From: Robertmurraya sp. FSL R5-0851
Lineage (GTDB): Bacteria; Bacillota; Bacilli; Bacillales; Cytobacillaceae
Direction of reading: 5' to 3'
Length of the DNA: 64,000 nucleotides
Assembly (NCBI RefSeq): GCF_038002965.1
Contig: NZ_JBBOOE010000002.1
Location: 372,001 to 436,000 of the forward strand
Part shown: positions 37,047-45,780 of the stretch, piece after piece
Layout: every line of letters begins with the position of its first letter
Position numbering within the stretch: position 1 is the stretch's first letter
Notes under the pieces: model-generated
The model's database searches: none
What the model was told of the DNA's origin: nothing
The model's input: the letters and a program-made list of their open reading frames with translations, nothing else
Position numbers and translations under genes: made by a program

Positions 37047-37712
37047 TTAATCTTGATTCACAAGAGCTTTTCTAGCCTTGGCTCGATTTCTTAATACAGT
37101 AAGAAAAAAAACACCCCATTGTATTAAGAATAGGATAATAACGAATACTAGAAACGGTTTTTGAAACCAGTTGGCATTACCGATTCGATAGAAAAAGAGA
37201 AAATAGGCAGTATGCGCCACTACTAGTATATATAATATGCTGCTCTTTTGCTGAACATAATCCCATGCTGGCTTACCCAGAAGTTTCACTGATTTGTTAT
37301 TCGAAATAAGTGTTAGGAGGAACACATACACCAATCCAATTAAACCAAGAAGGTTAGCAAGAGTAAACCCAGAATCAAAAAACAATTGACCTGTAGCTTG
37401 ATCAAAACCTGCTATGGTTCTGATAGGCTCCCATTGGAACCAGCCATCGAATAGTATATATACATGAATAATTGCCGTCAACGCACTCCAGATACCCATT
37501 TCACGGCGCCATGGTCTATAAGAAATAAAGAATCGATTTATCTTGCCCAAAGGACCAATCACGAGAGTCAATAATAGTAATAACAATGAAACATCAGCAA
37601 AAGCTCGATTCCAAGCATGCATTGGGTCCCATCCAGAGCGAGATAAGAAAAATAAGTATACTGCTATGATAGAAAACAACCCTACAACCAAATTTCTTTT
37701 CAAAGTTTTCAA
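37047..37712 (-). CDS. Ferric reductase-like transmembrane protein
   Basis: A 221-residue polytopic protein of the ferric_reduct (YedZ/MsrQ-like) family, a haem-b membrane module that moves electrons across the membrane. Five to six helices; candidate haem ligands are His in 'ALTAIIHVYILFDG' and His in 'LVVAHTAYFLFFYR'. The start 'MKTLKRNLVVGLF' sits at 37712. There is no periplasmic MsrP-like partner gene beside it; its neighbours are an Lgt-like membrane protein and a TlpA-like thioredoxin, so it may belong with extracytoplasmic redox repair. All are minus-strand but separated by 215 nt. Confidence 0.82.
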   Translation of the reverse strand: MKTLKRNLVVGLFSIIAVYLFFLSRSGWDPMHAWNRAFADVSLLLLLLTLVIGPLGKINRFFISYRPWRREMGIWSALTAIIHVYILFDGWFQWEPIRTIAGFDQATGQLFFDSGFTLANLLGLIGLVYVFLLTLISNNKSVKLLGKPAWDYVQQKSSILYILVVAHTAYFLFFYRIGNANWFQKPFLVFVIILFLIQWGVFFLTVLRNRAKARKALVNQD

Positions 37713-37927
37713 TGAAAATCTAACTCCCCTTTTCTATTATTGGATTTGAAAGTATCTGGGATTAAACTCTTATGGTAAGTAAATGCAGTGGACTCTTTTT
37801 TAGAATAAAGCTACCGATTATTACCTGTAGGCTATTATATAGTTTTATTAATTTTGACAACCCATTGTAGTATATTATTACGGTCTCCCATATCCATGTT
37901 AATATGAGACTCTAGATTCTGTGCTTT

Positions 37928-38665
37928 TTAGTTTATAAACTGAGTTTCGTCCTTCTCCACTGTTTTATTGGACTTAAATACTGCAATTCCGAATAAAAGC
38001 AATATTAAATGTAACAATTGATTAAAAGACAGGCCAATTAGGACAATGTCTTGGTGAATAAAAAAGGATGTAAGCAAGCCAATTGCACCGATACCAATGG
38101 ATGATTGAGAAAAATTGATTCCCGTACCGACGTTAGCTTTGAGCCTCAAAATATAAAAAGTTAAAAAAGCGAATAACACTGCACGGTAATAACCAATTGG
38201 GTGATAGTTAACTTCTGAATTTGCTAAGCTTTTTCCCCAAGGCAGGGTGGTTTCAAATCCAATACCTGGAACTAGAAGGCTATATATAAACACAAAAGGA
38301 AGTATTCCGAAAGGAAGAACATCAAAGCAATAATAAAAAGGCATATTGCCCTTCTTTAATTTATAGCCCAAATACAGACACGAACTAAAAATGGCAAAGA
38401 TAATTGTCTTTTCACTACCGCTAATAAACAGAATCGATAATGGATTTGTCCACAAAACACTAGGATTAAAAAAGACACCGCCAAATTTCCAGACAACAAT
38501 TCCTATAAATAGAGTACCAGCAAGTACATCAGAGAACACTTCAGGTTCAATATTCAATTTGTTCATTTTGTACCTTAATAGGAAATAGCCTATTACAGCA
38601 CTAAGCAGAACTGCAATCAGTTGATATTTCACCATAAATGGGCTTAATTGAATAATTTCATTCAT
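37928..38665 (-). CDS. Prolipoprotein diacylglyceryl transferase-like membrane protein
   Basis: A 245-residue membrane protein with seven helices resembling Lgt. The equivalent of the Lgt motif 'HPTQLYE' appears as 'YHPIGYYRAVLF'; the usual Arg/Glu catalytic core (around 'GRxGNFxNgE' in Lgt) is missing or not recognisable, so enzymatic transferase activity is doubtful. It ends 11 nt before the thioredoxin gene start side, forming a two-gene operon with the TlpA-like protein upstream at 38677-39222 (minus). Similar Lgt-like/TlpA pairs occur in Bacillaceae. It may be a membrane partner of the thioredoxin. Confidence 0.72.
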   Translation of the reverse strand: MNEIIQLSPFMVKYQLIAVLLSAVIGYFLLRYKMNKLNIEPEVFSDVLAGTLFIGIVVWKFGGVFFNPSVLWTNPLSILFISGSEKTIIFAIFSSCLYLGYKLKKGNMPFYYCFDVLPFGILPFVFIYSLLVPGIGFETTLPWGKSLANSEVNYHPIGYYRAVLFAFLTFYILRLKANVGTGINFSQSSIGIGAIGLLTSFFIHQDIVLIGLSFNQLLHLILLLFGIAVFKSNKTVEKDETQFIN

Positions 38666-38676
38666 ATAACGTCCAC

Positions 38677-39222
38677 CTATTCTTTCGCTAATTTTTCAAA
38701 TTTATCTTCAAATAATTCAACACCCCCAAAACCCAATATCTGATCAACGATAATACCATCTCTGTTGACAAAGTATGTAGTGGGAATTGCTGTCACCCTA
38801 TACATATCTGAAACCTTGTTATCCGTGTCCAACAACACCGGAAATTGGAAACCATAAGAATCAGCAAATTTTTTAGCAGCTTCTTTTGAATCCCCTTCTG
38901 TAAGATTCACTGCAAATATTTCGACTTTATCATTATATTTTTGATAGAGTTTCACTAGTTCTGGAGCTTCCACTTTACAAGGTCCGCACCAGGAAGCCCA
39001 AAAATTTATTACCAGCGGTTTAGAGACTTCATCCGTTGAATATTGCTTTCCATCCAAACCCGTTAAGGAAAAACTAGGTCTCTGAAAATTCTTTTGAGGT
39101 AGTTGTTCAGTATTTACAGTGCTTTTTGAGATAGACTGAAACTTTGTAATCTCTTTGTTTACAGTAAATACAAAAGCCCATAGTAGCAAACCAAGTAAAA
39201 CAATTTTAATCGTTTTTTTCAT
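38677..39222 (-). CDS. TlpA-like thiol-disulfide oxidoreductase
   Basis: A 181-residue membrane-anchored thioredoxin-fold protein, of a different subtype from the two ResA copies: active site 'FWASWCGPCKVEAPE' (WCGPC rather than WCKPC) and cis-Pro 'VTAIPTTYFVN'. The anchor is residues ~5-22 ('IVLLGLLLWAFVFTV'). The gene is first in a minus-strand operon with the Lgt-like gene, 11 nt apart. It may reduce or oxidise exported proteins, and the CGPC redox motif suggests a reductant. The start ATG 39222 follows an AGAGGGG-type site. Confidence 0.88.
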   Translation of the reverse strand: MKKTIKIVLLGLLLWAFVFTVNKEITKFQSISKSTVNTEQLPQKNFQRPSFSLTGLDGKQYSTDEVSKPLVINFWASWCGPCKVEAPELVKLYQKYNDKVEIFAVNLTEGDSKEAAKKFADSYGFQFPVLLDTDNKVSDMYRVTAIPTTYFVNRDGIIVDQILGFGGVELFEDKFEKLAKE

Positions 39223-39797
39223 AAGAAACCCCTCTCTTATTAGAAAATTTTTAAAAACAAATAAATTCGTTAAAACAATCTAAATCAAGAATGATTAATC
39301 TTAGTGATCATTTAAAATATAAACACATTTGATATATCGCTGATTGAGCCTCGGTCCAGAATTTCACCATAAAAAAGTCAATATAAAAAACAGAATAGAT
39401 AAGCTCATAACATAATACATATCATTTACAAAAAATCTCCACTCTGGTTACTTACTAGATTATGAAATTTAGTGAAAAGCAAATTATGAGTATGTAAATA
39501 TTTATTTTGAATTCACCGGTTATTTCGTAAAATCGTCCCTTAAGACACCAGTTATTTAGTAAACAACCCAAAGCTGAACAACAGGGTGAAATATGCGGTA
39601 GGAAGCTAGCACCATTTCTTCCTTCCGTAAACAGTGGGGATATAACTATCATACTTGGTAAATATAGAGAAACCATGCAGAAATGATAGTAACGGTGGAA
39701 ACTTTGGAAACCTTACTTCTATACCTTTAGAGCCAGATGTATTATCCAGTAAATATCTAATCGATTTTGAACAATTAGATAGTAAGTAGTATGTAAA
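39223..39797. other. Spacer with a pair of 18-bp direct repeats
   Basis: A 575-nt spacer between the TlpA-like gene and the copper protein terminator. CACCGGTTATTTCGTAAA (39514-39531) and CACCAGTTATTTAGTAAA (39546-39563) are 16/18 identical at a 32-nt period. No gene is supported here. Confidence 0.5.
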
Positions 39798-39862
39798 AAA
39801 AAACGACCCCTTACAGCTGAGTACCTGCTCCCAAAGGAATACTTCAGCATTCAAGAGGCCGT
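39798..39862 (-). terminator. Terminator of the Cys-rich copper protein
   Basis: On the minus strand ACGGCCTCTT pairs with AAGGGGTCGT (two G.U pairs), an inner hairpin around CAGCTG fills the loop, and nine T follow. It lies just past the stop codon. Confidence 0.75.
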
Positions 39863-39893
39863 CTTTTCTTTTTAAAGAAAATATTTCAAGTGA

Positions 39894-40208
39894 TTAAGAT
39901 GCCATTCTACGGCATTCATCTGCACATCTGAAGCAGACTTCAGCGCATTTCTGGCAGTGATCATGGTTATGTTTCTTACATTCGTTTCCACAGGCCTCAC
40001 AAATATCAGCACATAACTGACAGATTTGCTGGATAAAGGGACTATTCGTTTGCATTGCTTTTGCAGCAAACTCACACATATCAGCACATAGGCGATCCAT
40101 GCGGATACAATCTGCCATCATATGATTTTCTTTCAAACAAGCATCGAAGCAAACATTACACGCTTCCATACATTCCAAGCATGCTTTAATACATTGTTCA
40201 TGGTTCAT
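39894..40208 (-). CDS. csp: Four-helix-bundle copper-binding protein (Csp/YhjQ type)
   Basis: A 104-residue cytosolic-type cysteine-rich protein with about 19 Cys placed in CxxxC or CxxC pattern along four helices ('CIKACLECMEACNVCFDAC', 'CQLCADICEACGNECKKH', 'CQKCAEVCFRCADECRR'). It begins 'MNHEQ' with no export signal. Csp3/YhjQ relatives store many Cu(I) ions inside the bundle. It stands alone with its own terminator, 5 kb from csoR-copZA but in the same copper-rich stretch; no CsoR-type operator was recognised upstream of it. The role as a copper store is inferred from the family. Confidence 0.9.
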   Translation of the reverse strand: MNHEQCIKACLECMEACNVCFDACLKENHMMADCIRMDRLCADMCEFAAKAMQTNSPFIQQICQLCADICEACGNECKKHNHDHCQKCAEVCFRCADECRRMAS

Positions 40209-40585
40209 ATTTAATACACCTCCTTTTGTCCATTACGACTTTAAGTTTTCCCTTGGTTTAGTGTTTTAAACTACATAAAAACTGCATATTTATTCCCGTT
40301 GTTTCAACATTTCTTCAGGAAAAATTAAAATCTTGAAACTACATCTATTCCCAATGACAGTAAGGAAAAGGTTGTTATTTCTCACCCATTATTCGTCACT
40401 TGATGTTTAATCAAAACACTACAAATTTTTATTCATGGATTTATTATTTCCCCAGGTTCTTCATGAATGCCATTAAGACATATATGCACAAACCTTGCAG
40501 AATACAATAAAAAGAGCCCTTTTTAATTAAAAAATAGGCCCAGTAAAAATCATCCAACTAATCATTTCATTTATAAAATTTTCTT
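40209..40585. other. Spacer with no gene
   Basis: About 377 nt with a palindrome CTTTTTAATTAAAAA near 40518-40535. No gene or clear RNA was found. Confidence 0.4.
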
Positions 40586-40978
40586 AGGGAATTATTGATT
40601 CGAATAAATTCCCTATACCATCTTGTAACAGCAATTCTTCTCCACCTAATGCCTGTAGTACCGATCCAATTGACTGGACGATATCTCCTGTTACTGCTAT
40701 TTTTGAGAACTAAAAATAGAATACTCGTTTGTATTGTTTATTTGGTTTGTAACTCCAGTTGCTTCAAGCAACTATCCTATTGTTTGGCCCAAATTCCATT
40801 TAGTATTTTTTTCTCCCCCTCAGAATCTCCGTTTAAAGAATATAATATAGTCAGTAAAATAGCTTCGGCAATAACCACAACTGTTTGAATCCACTGAGTA
40901 ACTGCAATTTGTTTTTTTATTGGATCTTTAATATATCATTGTCATCTTTAATTTCTGTTTTACTTTACTTTTAGCCAT
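40586..40978 (-). pseudogene. DUF6944-like repetitive protein, multiply frameshifted
   Basis: The minus strand holds a degraded gene starting ATG 40978 (GGGAGTGAGG upstream). Recognisable pieces in changing frames: 'MAKSKVKQKLK', 'DPIKKQIAVTQWIQTVVVIA', 'ILNGIW' , 'LLEATGVTNQINNTNEYS' and, last, 'GDIVQSIGSVLQALGGEELL' to stop at 40586. The 'W/QxIGxVxxAxG' repeats match DUF6944 proteins. At least three indels separate the pieces. It begins 6 nt after the stop of the 83-residue gene and is therefore the last gene of a small operon. The frame in the plus strand (40595-40888) is only its shadow. Confidence 0.68.
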
Positions 40979-40983
40979 CAACC

Positions 40984-41235
40984 TCACTCCCAAAACTCTT
41001 TCAAGTTCTCGCTCAAAGCTAAACTACTACATTTTGAGAGTAGTGATATTAAGATTGTTCCTATTTTTCTAATTACTTCTTCCTCTTTACTTTTACCCTT
41101 AAGATATAACTCAATTTTACTTATTTCTTTGTTAACGTCGATTGATTTCAACTGTATTGCATAGGCAGTAATTAGTTCTTCAAATGAATCTAGTAATTTT
41201 ATATGTTCAGGGTTAAAAACTAGTGGTGCTTCCAC
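40984..41235 (-). CDS. Small unrecognised helical protein (83 residues)
   Basis: A predicted helical, soluble protein ('IKLLDSFEELITAYAIQLKS' and 'IELYLKGKSKEEEVIRKIGT'). The start is GTG 41235 with AAAGGTGG overlapping; no better start is visible. It sits between a 47-residue frame and the DUF6944 pseudogene on the same strand, spaced like an operon. I do not recognise it. Proteins of this context often occur beside DUF6944 genes in Bacillus, but no function is known. Confidence 0.6.
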   Translation of the reverse strand: MEAPLVFNPEHIKLLDSFEELITAYAIQLKSIDVNKEISKIELYLKGKSKEEEVIRKIGTILISLLSKCSSLALSENLKEFWE

Positions 41236-41241
41236 CTTTTT

Positions 41242-41385
41242 TTATTGATTAAACGCCTCTTCATATATATTAATAAGATTAAGTATTTTTTGAATTATAT
41301 TATCTTCCCTTTTATTTTGGTTATTCAAATCAGAAATTCTTTTCCCTATTTTAGACAATTCCCTACCATACTCGGCGATTATCAA
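41242..41385 (-). CDS. Small unrecognised helical protein (47 residues)
   Basis: TTG 41385 follows GGAGAGG at good spacing and gives a 47-residue, Lys/Ile/Asn-rich helical protein ('ELSKIGKRISDLNNQNKRED') ending 'YEEAFNQ'. The next gene starts 6 nt downstream. It is probably the first gene of the three-gene set with the 83-residue protein and the DUF6944 pseudogene. Confidence 0.5.
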   Translation of the reverse strand: MIIAEYGRELSKIGKRISDLNNQNKREDNIIQKILNLINIYEEAFNQ

Positions 41386-41715
41386 ATGTAACCTCTCCTT
41401 ACCATTGATCAATTGCATTTTTGTTTTAGTGTATGTAAAAGTGCCTAATGAGGTTATGGTTTTTTGATTTAAATTTATACTCGAGCAGGAAGATAAAGAT
41501 TGAATTGGGAAAAAGTAATCGATTAAAACCTAAGCAGTGACAGCTCGTTTTCCTTTTGAAAAGACAATCTATCAAAGCCATATTTTAAGTCTAGGGAGTT
41601 TTCGGTCACTCTAATACTCTTTGCTCTCCTACTATGCCGCGAATAATTTAACTTTTAAATCTATTAAGATCATTCGAGTTCCAATAACATACTCTTGTTT
41701 AACTAAATTTTCATC

Positions 41716-42438
41716 TTAATACTCCACGGTAATAATAGGACTACCAATAGTTAGATTTATCTTAGATTCGTCTACATTTTTTCTTAGTGCCAACTGTAGA
41801 TTCATTTTTTTATGATTGGCAGTAGGAAGGAAATATTCCCAATTGTCATTAAAAGCTGAAATCGATACAAAATCTTCTTCTTTTAAGCTTTCGACTTGAA
41901 CCGATGAAAGTTCGTCCAATAATAAATTCGCTTTCTCGTTTAAGTCGGTCATTCCTGAATCACTTAATTTTGCCTTTACAGTAAAAAATACATCCTTTTT
42001 GTTGTTCAACTTTTGAAGAATGTCAAAATAGGTATTCTCCGACCACTTTTTACTTGTATAGCTATATGTCTGTAGAACTTTGTATCCTTCTCCAGATTTA
42101 TATGCGGTTAATGTTATTAGTTCCTTTTCCTTTACGTTTTCTACAGCACTGCCAGTAATTTTTATATGGTGTTCCTTCGAATCATCTTCAATCCATTTGA
42201 AGTTAGGATAATCCTGCTTAAGGCTTGTTTCCATCTTTCTATATTCTTTTAGTGTTTTTATGAGTTCCGTTTCCTCACTATAATAAATTGTCCACTCACT
42301 AATAATGCCTTTAGCTTTTTTAATGGTATTAACTGTACTAATTACTTTTTCCTCTTGTGCTTGAACCTCACGATATTTTCCATAAAAGCTAAACAATAGA
42401 ACTAATCCTATAAAAATTAATAGTAATGATTTTTTCAT
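41716..42438 (-). CDS. ywmB: YwmB family protein (TATA-box-binding-like fold)
   Basis: A 240-residue exported or membrane-anchored protein: N-terminal hydrophobic helix ('LLLIFIGLVLLFSFYG'), then two copies of the YwmB fold. Segments 'KGIISEWTIYYSEETELIKT' and 'HHIKITGSAVENVKEKELIT' are family-typical, as is the C-terminal 'LTIGSPIITVEY'. The family is widespread in Bacillus near the ATP synthase/murAA region; no biochemical role is established. Here it is a lone gene, followed by the copper operon on the same strand but separated by its terminator. Confidence 0.8.
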   Translation of the reverse strand: MKKSLLLIFIGLVLLFSFYGKYREVQAQEEKVISTVNTIKKAKGIISEWTIYYSEETELIKTLKEYRKMETSLKQDYPNFKWIEDDSKEHHIKITGSAVENVKEKELITLTAYKSGEGYKVLQTYSYTSKKWSENTYFDILQKLNNKKDVFFTVKAKLSDSGMTDLNEKANLLLDELSSVQVESLKEEDFVSISAFNDNWEYFLPTANHKKMNLQLALRKNVDESKINLTIGSPIITVEY

Positions 42439-42525
42439 TTTTCTTCCCCCCTGCCCATCATTATGGGCAATCTAGTAAAATATATACCTGATAATCTAAT
42501 AAAAAAATATTTCCTCATAAAAAAA

Positions 42526-42550
42526 CAGGTCCTTTAAAAGGACCCGTTGT
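42526..42550 (-). terminator. Terminator of the csoR-copZA operon
   Basis: GGTCCTTT pairs with AAAGGACC around 42528-42545 (complement read on the minus strand) and is followed by TTTTTTT, ~30 nt past the stop of the 43-residue peptide gene. Confidence 0.85.
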
Positions 42551-42577
42551 AACAACAATATAGTTAAATCTATACTT

Positions 42578-42709
42578 TTATTTATCTTCCATTTGCATAT
42601 TGGAATGATCCGCCTCATCAGTAGGCTCCCCTGCAATAGAAGAGTATGCGTAGTATGCCCCAACAACAACCACAAGATAAACTAGTGCTGAAATTACCCA
42701 TTTTTTCAT
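42578..42709 (-). CDS. 43-residue membrane peptide at the end of the copper operon
   Basis: A short frame starting at ATG 42709 with GGGAGAAG upstream and 12 nt after the copA stop. The peptide is a single helix 'MKKWVISALVYLVVVVGAYY' followed by an acidic tail with His/Met residues ('ADHSNMQMEDK'). Its place as the last gene before the operon terminator, and the HxxMxM tail facing outward, suggest a copper-binding accessory. I know of small membrane peptides after copA in some Bacillus operons, but no name or function. Too short for standard gene callers, so often missed. Confidence 0.75.
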   Translation of the reverse strand: MKKWVISALVYLVVVVGAYYAYSSIAGEPTDEADHSNMQMEDK

Positions 42710-42721
42710 ATACACTTCTCC

Positions 42722-45091
42722 CTATAATTTTACTCGTTGCAAACGTAATGCATTGAGAACTACTGACACAGAACTGAAGGCCATTGCCGCTCCTGCAAGC
42801 CAGGGCGCCAAGAAACCTAAAGCAGCTATTGGGATTCCTAGAGTATTATAGGCAAATGCCCAGAAAAGATTCTGTCTAATATTTCGAATGGTCTTCTTAC
42901 TCATAAAGATAGCATCTGCAATGCTGTTAAGATCTCCACGTATAAGAGTTATATCCGCTGCTTCCATCGCCACATCCGTACCTGTTCCGATTGCCATCCC
43001 AATATCTGCTATGGCAAGTGCAGGAGCATCGTTAATGCCATCTCCTACCATGGCTACTTTCTTGCCTTGTTGCTGAAGTTTTTTTACTTCCTCGGCCTTC
43101 CCTTCTGGCAATACTTCTGCAATGACATTTTCGACCCCAGCCTGCTTTGCTATGGCTCTGGCTGTTTCCTGATTGTCACCTGTAATCATAATAACTTCAA
43201 GACCCATATCTTTTAGGCGCTGGATTGCTTGGGTTGATGTTTCTTTTATTGTGTCTGCCACCGCAACGATTCCAGCGTAATTGCCTTCTATGGCTGTTAG
43301 CATAGCTGTTTTCCCTTGCTTTTCTAAATTTCCCATAATGGGTAAAATATGATCTACATCTACATTGTATTTTTTCATCAAACGACGAGTCCCGACAAGG
43401 ATCTCTTTTCCGTTAACAATCGCTTTTATTCCGAATCCTGGAATAGCTTCAAATTCTGAAACCTCTGCAAGACTAATGTTTTTTTCTTTTATCCCTTCTA
43501 CAATTGCCTCGGCAAGTGGGTGTTCTGATTGTTTCTCTGCAGTTCCCACTAGTGTTAAGAATTCCGTTTCATTTAAATCAGTGATTACATCCGTTAAAAC
43601 CGGTGCACCGTTTGTAATAGTTCCTGTTTTATCTAAAATAACCGTGTCAATTCGGTGGGTCATCTCTAAATGTTCCCCGCCTTTAAATAAAATTCCAAAC
43701 TCTGCAGCTCGGCCTGAACCCGCCATTATGGAGGTTGGAGTTGCAAGACCAAGGGCACAAGGACATGCTATAACAAGAACGGCAATCAGTTTTTCTAATG
43801 CCTCTGCAAAATTCCCCGGTGCCACCCATATATACCACACGAAAAATGTCACAACTGCAATCCCGACAACAATGGGAACGAAAATCCCCGAGATGGAATC
43901 AGCTAGACGTTGGATTGGTGCTTTTGAGCCTTGAGCTTCTTCCACCACCTTGATAATTTGGGCAAGAGCTGTATCTTTGCCAACTTTTGTGGCTTTAATT
44001 TTGATAAATCCATTTTTATTAATTGTTGCACCTATTACACTATCGCCAACAGTCTTATCGATAGGAACACTTTCACCTGGTTTAACGAACACAATATCCC
44101 CTGCAACTACTTCTTCAAGGGGAATTTCAATTTCTTCCCCTTCACGTAAAACTTTAGCTGTTTTTGCTTGTAAACCCATCAACTTCTTAATCGCTTCTGA
44201 AGAACGACCTTTTGCTTTCGCTTCAAATAACTTCCCTAAAATAATTAATGTAATTAGAATTGCACTTGTTTCGAAATATAATCCAACTGAATGAACATCT
44301 GTACCAAGCGTTTCAAATGCAAGGTAAACACTATAAAAATAAGCTGCTGAAGTACCAAGTGCTACTAGGACATCCATGTTGGCACTAAAGTTTCTTAACG
44401 CTTTATATGCCCCTACATAAAACTGCTTTCCGATATAAAACTGAACAGGAGTTGCTAAAGCCATCTGGACCCAAGGATTCATAAGCGCATCTGGTACATA
44501 AATAAACGCTGTAAAGCTGAAATGTCCTACCATGGCCCACAGGAGTGGCAGGGAAAGTATCAGCGAAAAGATAAATTTCCCCTGCTGATTTTCTATTTCT
44601 TTTAAGCGCTGATCCACTGTTTCCTTTTCGTTTTCATTGGTTTTTACTGTAGCACCATAGCCTAATTTATCTACTTTTTCAATCATGTCCTTTGTAGTCA
44701 CAATAGAAGGATTATATTCTATTGATGCCTTTTCAAGTGCAAGGTTAACATTCGCATGGATAACACCATCAAGTTTATTTAGACCTTTTTCAATGCGGGT
44801 GGCACAAGCTGCACATGTCATCCCTGTCAAGACAAGTTCAGCCTTTTCAGTTATTACATCGTAGCCTAGATCTTGTACTTTTTTCTGAATTTCAGCAGGG
44901 CCCATTTTAGTTGAGTCATATTTAACAGTGGCCTTTTCTAATGCTAGATTAACGTTAGCGTCCTTAACTCCTTCCATCTTTTTTAAACCTTTTTCAATTC
45001 GGGTCGCACAGGCCGCACAGGTCATTCCCGTGATTTGAAATTGGTCCTCAGATACTTTTTCTTTTACAAGAACATTTTCACTCATATACAC
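42722..45091 (-). CDS. copA: Copper-exporting P1B-type ATPase
   Basis: A 789-residue Cu(I) exporter. Two N-terminal heavy-metal-associated domains each have '[15 protein letters not shown]'. Eight helices follow, with the '[10 protein letters not shown]' metal site in TM6, 'DKTGTITNG' phosphorylation site, 'SEHPLAEAI' and the hinge '[11 protein letters not shown]'. The C-terminal helices have the YN and MxxSS-like pattern ('AYNTLGIP', '[10 protein letters not shown]'). ATG 45091 or 45085 are possible starts (AAGGAGTTG upstream). It is downstream of copZ and csoR. A palindrome resembling a CsoR site lies just upstream (45100-45116). Confidence 0.95.
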   Translation of the reverse strand: MYMSENVLVKEKVSEDQFQITGMTCAACATRIEKGLKKMEGVKDANVNLALEKATVKYDSTKMGPAEIQKKVQDLGYDVITEKAELVLTGMTCAACATRIEKGLNKLDGVIHANVNLALEKASIEYNPSIVTTKDMIEKVDKLGYGATVKTNENEKETVDQRLKEIENQQGKFIFSLILSLPLLWAMVGHFSFTAFIYVPDALMNPWVQMALATPVQFYIGKQFYVGAYKALRNFSANMDVLVALGTSAAYFYSVYLAFETLGTDVHSVGLYFETSAILITLIILGKLFEAKAKGRSSEAIKKLMGLQAKTAKVLREGEEIEIPLEEVVAGDIVFVKPGESVPIDKTVGDSVIGATINKNGFIKIKATKVGKDTALAQIIKVVEEAQGSKAPIQRLADSISGIFVPIVVGIAVVTFFVWYIWVAPGNFAEALEKLIAVLVIACPCALGLATPTSIMAGSGRAAEFGILFKGGEHLEMTHRIDTVILDKTGTITNGAPVLTDVITDLNETEFLTLVGTAEKQSEHPLAEAIVEGIKEKNISLAEVSEFEAIPGFGIKAIVNGKEILVGTRRLMKKYNVDVDHILPIMGNLEKQGKTAMLTAIEGNYAGIVAVADTIKETSTQAIQRLKDMGLEVIMITGDNQETARAIAKQAGVENVIAEVLPEGKAEEVKKLQQQGKKVAMVGDGINDAPALAIADIGMAIGTGTDVAMEAADITLIRGDLNSIADAIFMSKKTIRNIRQNLFWAFAYNTLGIPIAALGFLAPWLAGAAMAFSSVSVVLNALRLQRVKL

Positions 45092-45099
45092 AACTCCTT

Positions 45100-45116
45100 A
45101 TACCTATACAGGGTAT
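45100..45116. promoter_or_regulatory. Candidate second CsoR operator before copA
   Basis: ATACCTATACAGGGTAT is a near-palindrome with TACC/GGTA arms; it ends just before the ribosome-binding site of copA, between copZ and copA. The arms match the general CsoR half-site style (TACCC/GGGTA). Confidence 0.5.
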
Positions 45117-45136
45117 GTTTTTGTGAAAAAGAGAGA

Positions 45137-45156
45137 GTGCTATAACATAATAGCAC
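45137..45156. other. Intercistronic hairpin between copZ and copA
   Basis: GTGCTAT (45137-45143) pairs with ATAGCAC (45150-45156), loop AACATA. No T-run on the minus strand, so it is likely an mRNA processing or stability element. Confidence 0.5.
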
Positions 45157-45170
45157 CTCATCTTTTTGTA

Positions 45171-45377
45171 TTATTCAACGTCGTAACCTTGGTCATCAAT
45201 TGTTTCTTTAATAGTATTAAGAGAAACTTCACTTGCATTATATTCTACATCCACTTTACTATCTTCAAGGTTCACTTTAACTTTAGAAACTCCTTTAAGT
45301 TCCCCTACACTTCCCTCAATAGTTTTTACACAGTGACCACATGACATACCTTGAACATTTAATGTAATTTTTTCCAT
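45171..45377 (-). CDS. copZ: Copper chaperone CopZ
   Basis: A 68-residue Cu(I) metallochaperone with a single heavy-metal-associated fold: 'VQGMSCGHCVKTIE' carries the MxCxxC copper site. The start ATG 45377 ('MEKITLNVQ') follows AGGAGA by 8 nt; the ATG at 45386 overlaps that site and is not used. It passes copper to CopA's N-terminal domains and to CsoR. It lies between csoR (7-16 nt gap) and copA (~80 nt gap). Confidence 0.93.
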   Translation of the reverse strand: MEKITLNVQGMSCGHCVKTIEGSVGELKGVSKVKVNLEDSKVDVEYNASEVSLNTIKETIDDQGYDVE

Positions 45378-45392
45378 CGATAACATCTCCTT

Positions 45393-45734
45393 TTATTTTT
45401 TCATTAATTTTTGAACCGTTACTAGTACTTCGTCTAACACTTCCATATCACCCTCTTGAATCCTCTCCACAACGCAGTTTCTTAGGTGGCCTTCAAGAAG
45501 AATTCTTGCAACACTATTTAAAGCGGACTGAGTAGCCGCAATTTGAGTAATGACATCATCACAGTAAGTATCTCGTTCAATTAACCCTTTAATACCTCGA
45601 ATTTGACCCTCAATACGATTTAAGCGGCTAACCAAATTCTTCTTCACTTTATCAGAATGATGGCTTTTTCTGTCACTCGTACAGCAGTCATCTTCTGTGA
45701 TTTCTGGATCGTCTTTCAACAATTCATTTTCCAT
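45393..45734 (-). CDS. csoR: Copper-sensing repressor CsoR
   Basis: A DUF156/CsoR-family repressor of ~113 residues that lets go of DNA when it binds Cu(I). 'LVSRLNRIEGQIRGIKGLIE' is the conserved tetramer helix; copper ligands are Cys in 'RDTYCDDV', His in 'LEGHLRNC' and Cys of 'RNC', in the Cys-His-Cys layout of CsoR. An extra acidic, Cys/His-bearing N-terminal tail ('DDCCTSDRKSHHSD') is unusual for CsoR and might tune sensing. ATG 45734 follows AGGAGG; ATG 45740 is too close to it. It is the first gene of csoR-copZ-copA-peptide. Confidence 0.93.
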   Translation of the reverse strand: MENELLKDDPEITEDDCCTSDRKSHHSDKVKKNLVSRLNRIEGQIRGIKGLIERDTYCDDVITQIAATQSALNSVARILLEGHLRNCVVERIQEGDMEVLDEVLVTVQKLMKK

Positions 45735-45764
45735 AATCATTACCTCCTTGAGTTCATTATATTA

Positions 45765-45780
45765 TACCCCAGTATAGTAT
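45765..45780 (-). promoter_or_regulatory. Candidate CsoR operator upstream of csoR
   Basis: TACCCCAGTATAGTAT lies 31 nt upstream of csoR. The same TACCCC-NN-TATAGTAT layout occurs once more in the window (53674-53689). Confidence 0.6.

Noticed and set aside
40595..40888. 97-residue open frame on the + strand
   Set aside because: It is the complement of the DUF6944-like pseudogene on the minus strand, with no ribosome-binding site.
43365..43934. 189-residue frame opposite copA
   Set aside because: Shadow of the copA coding strand.
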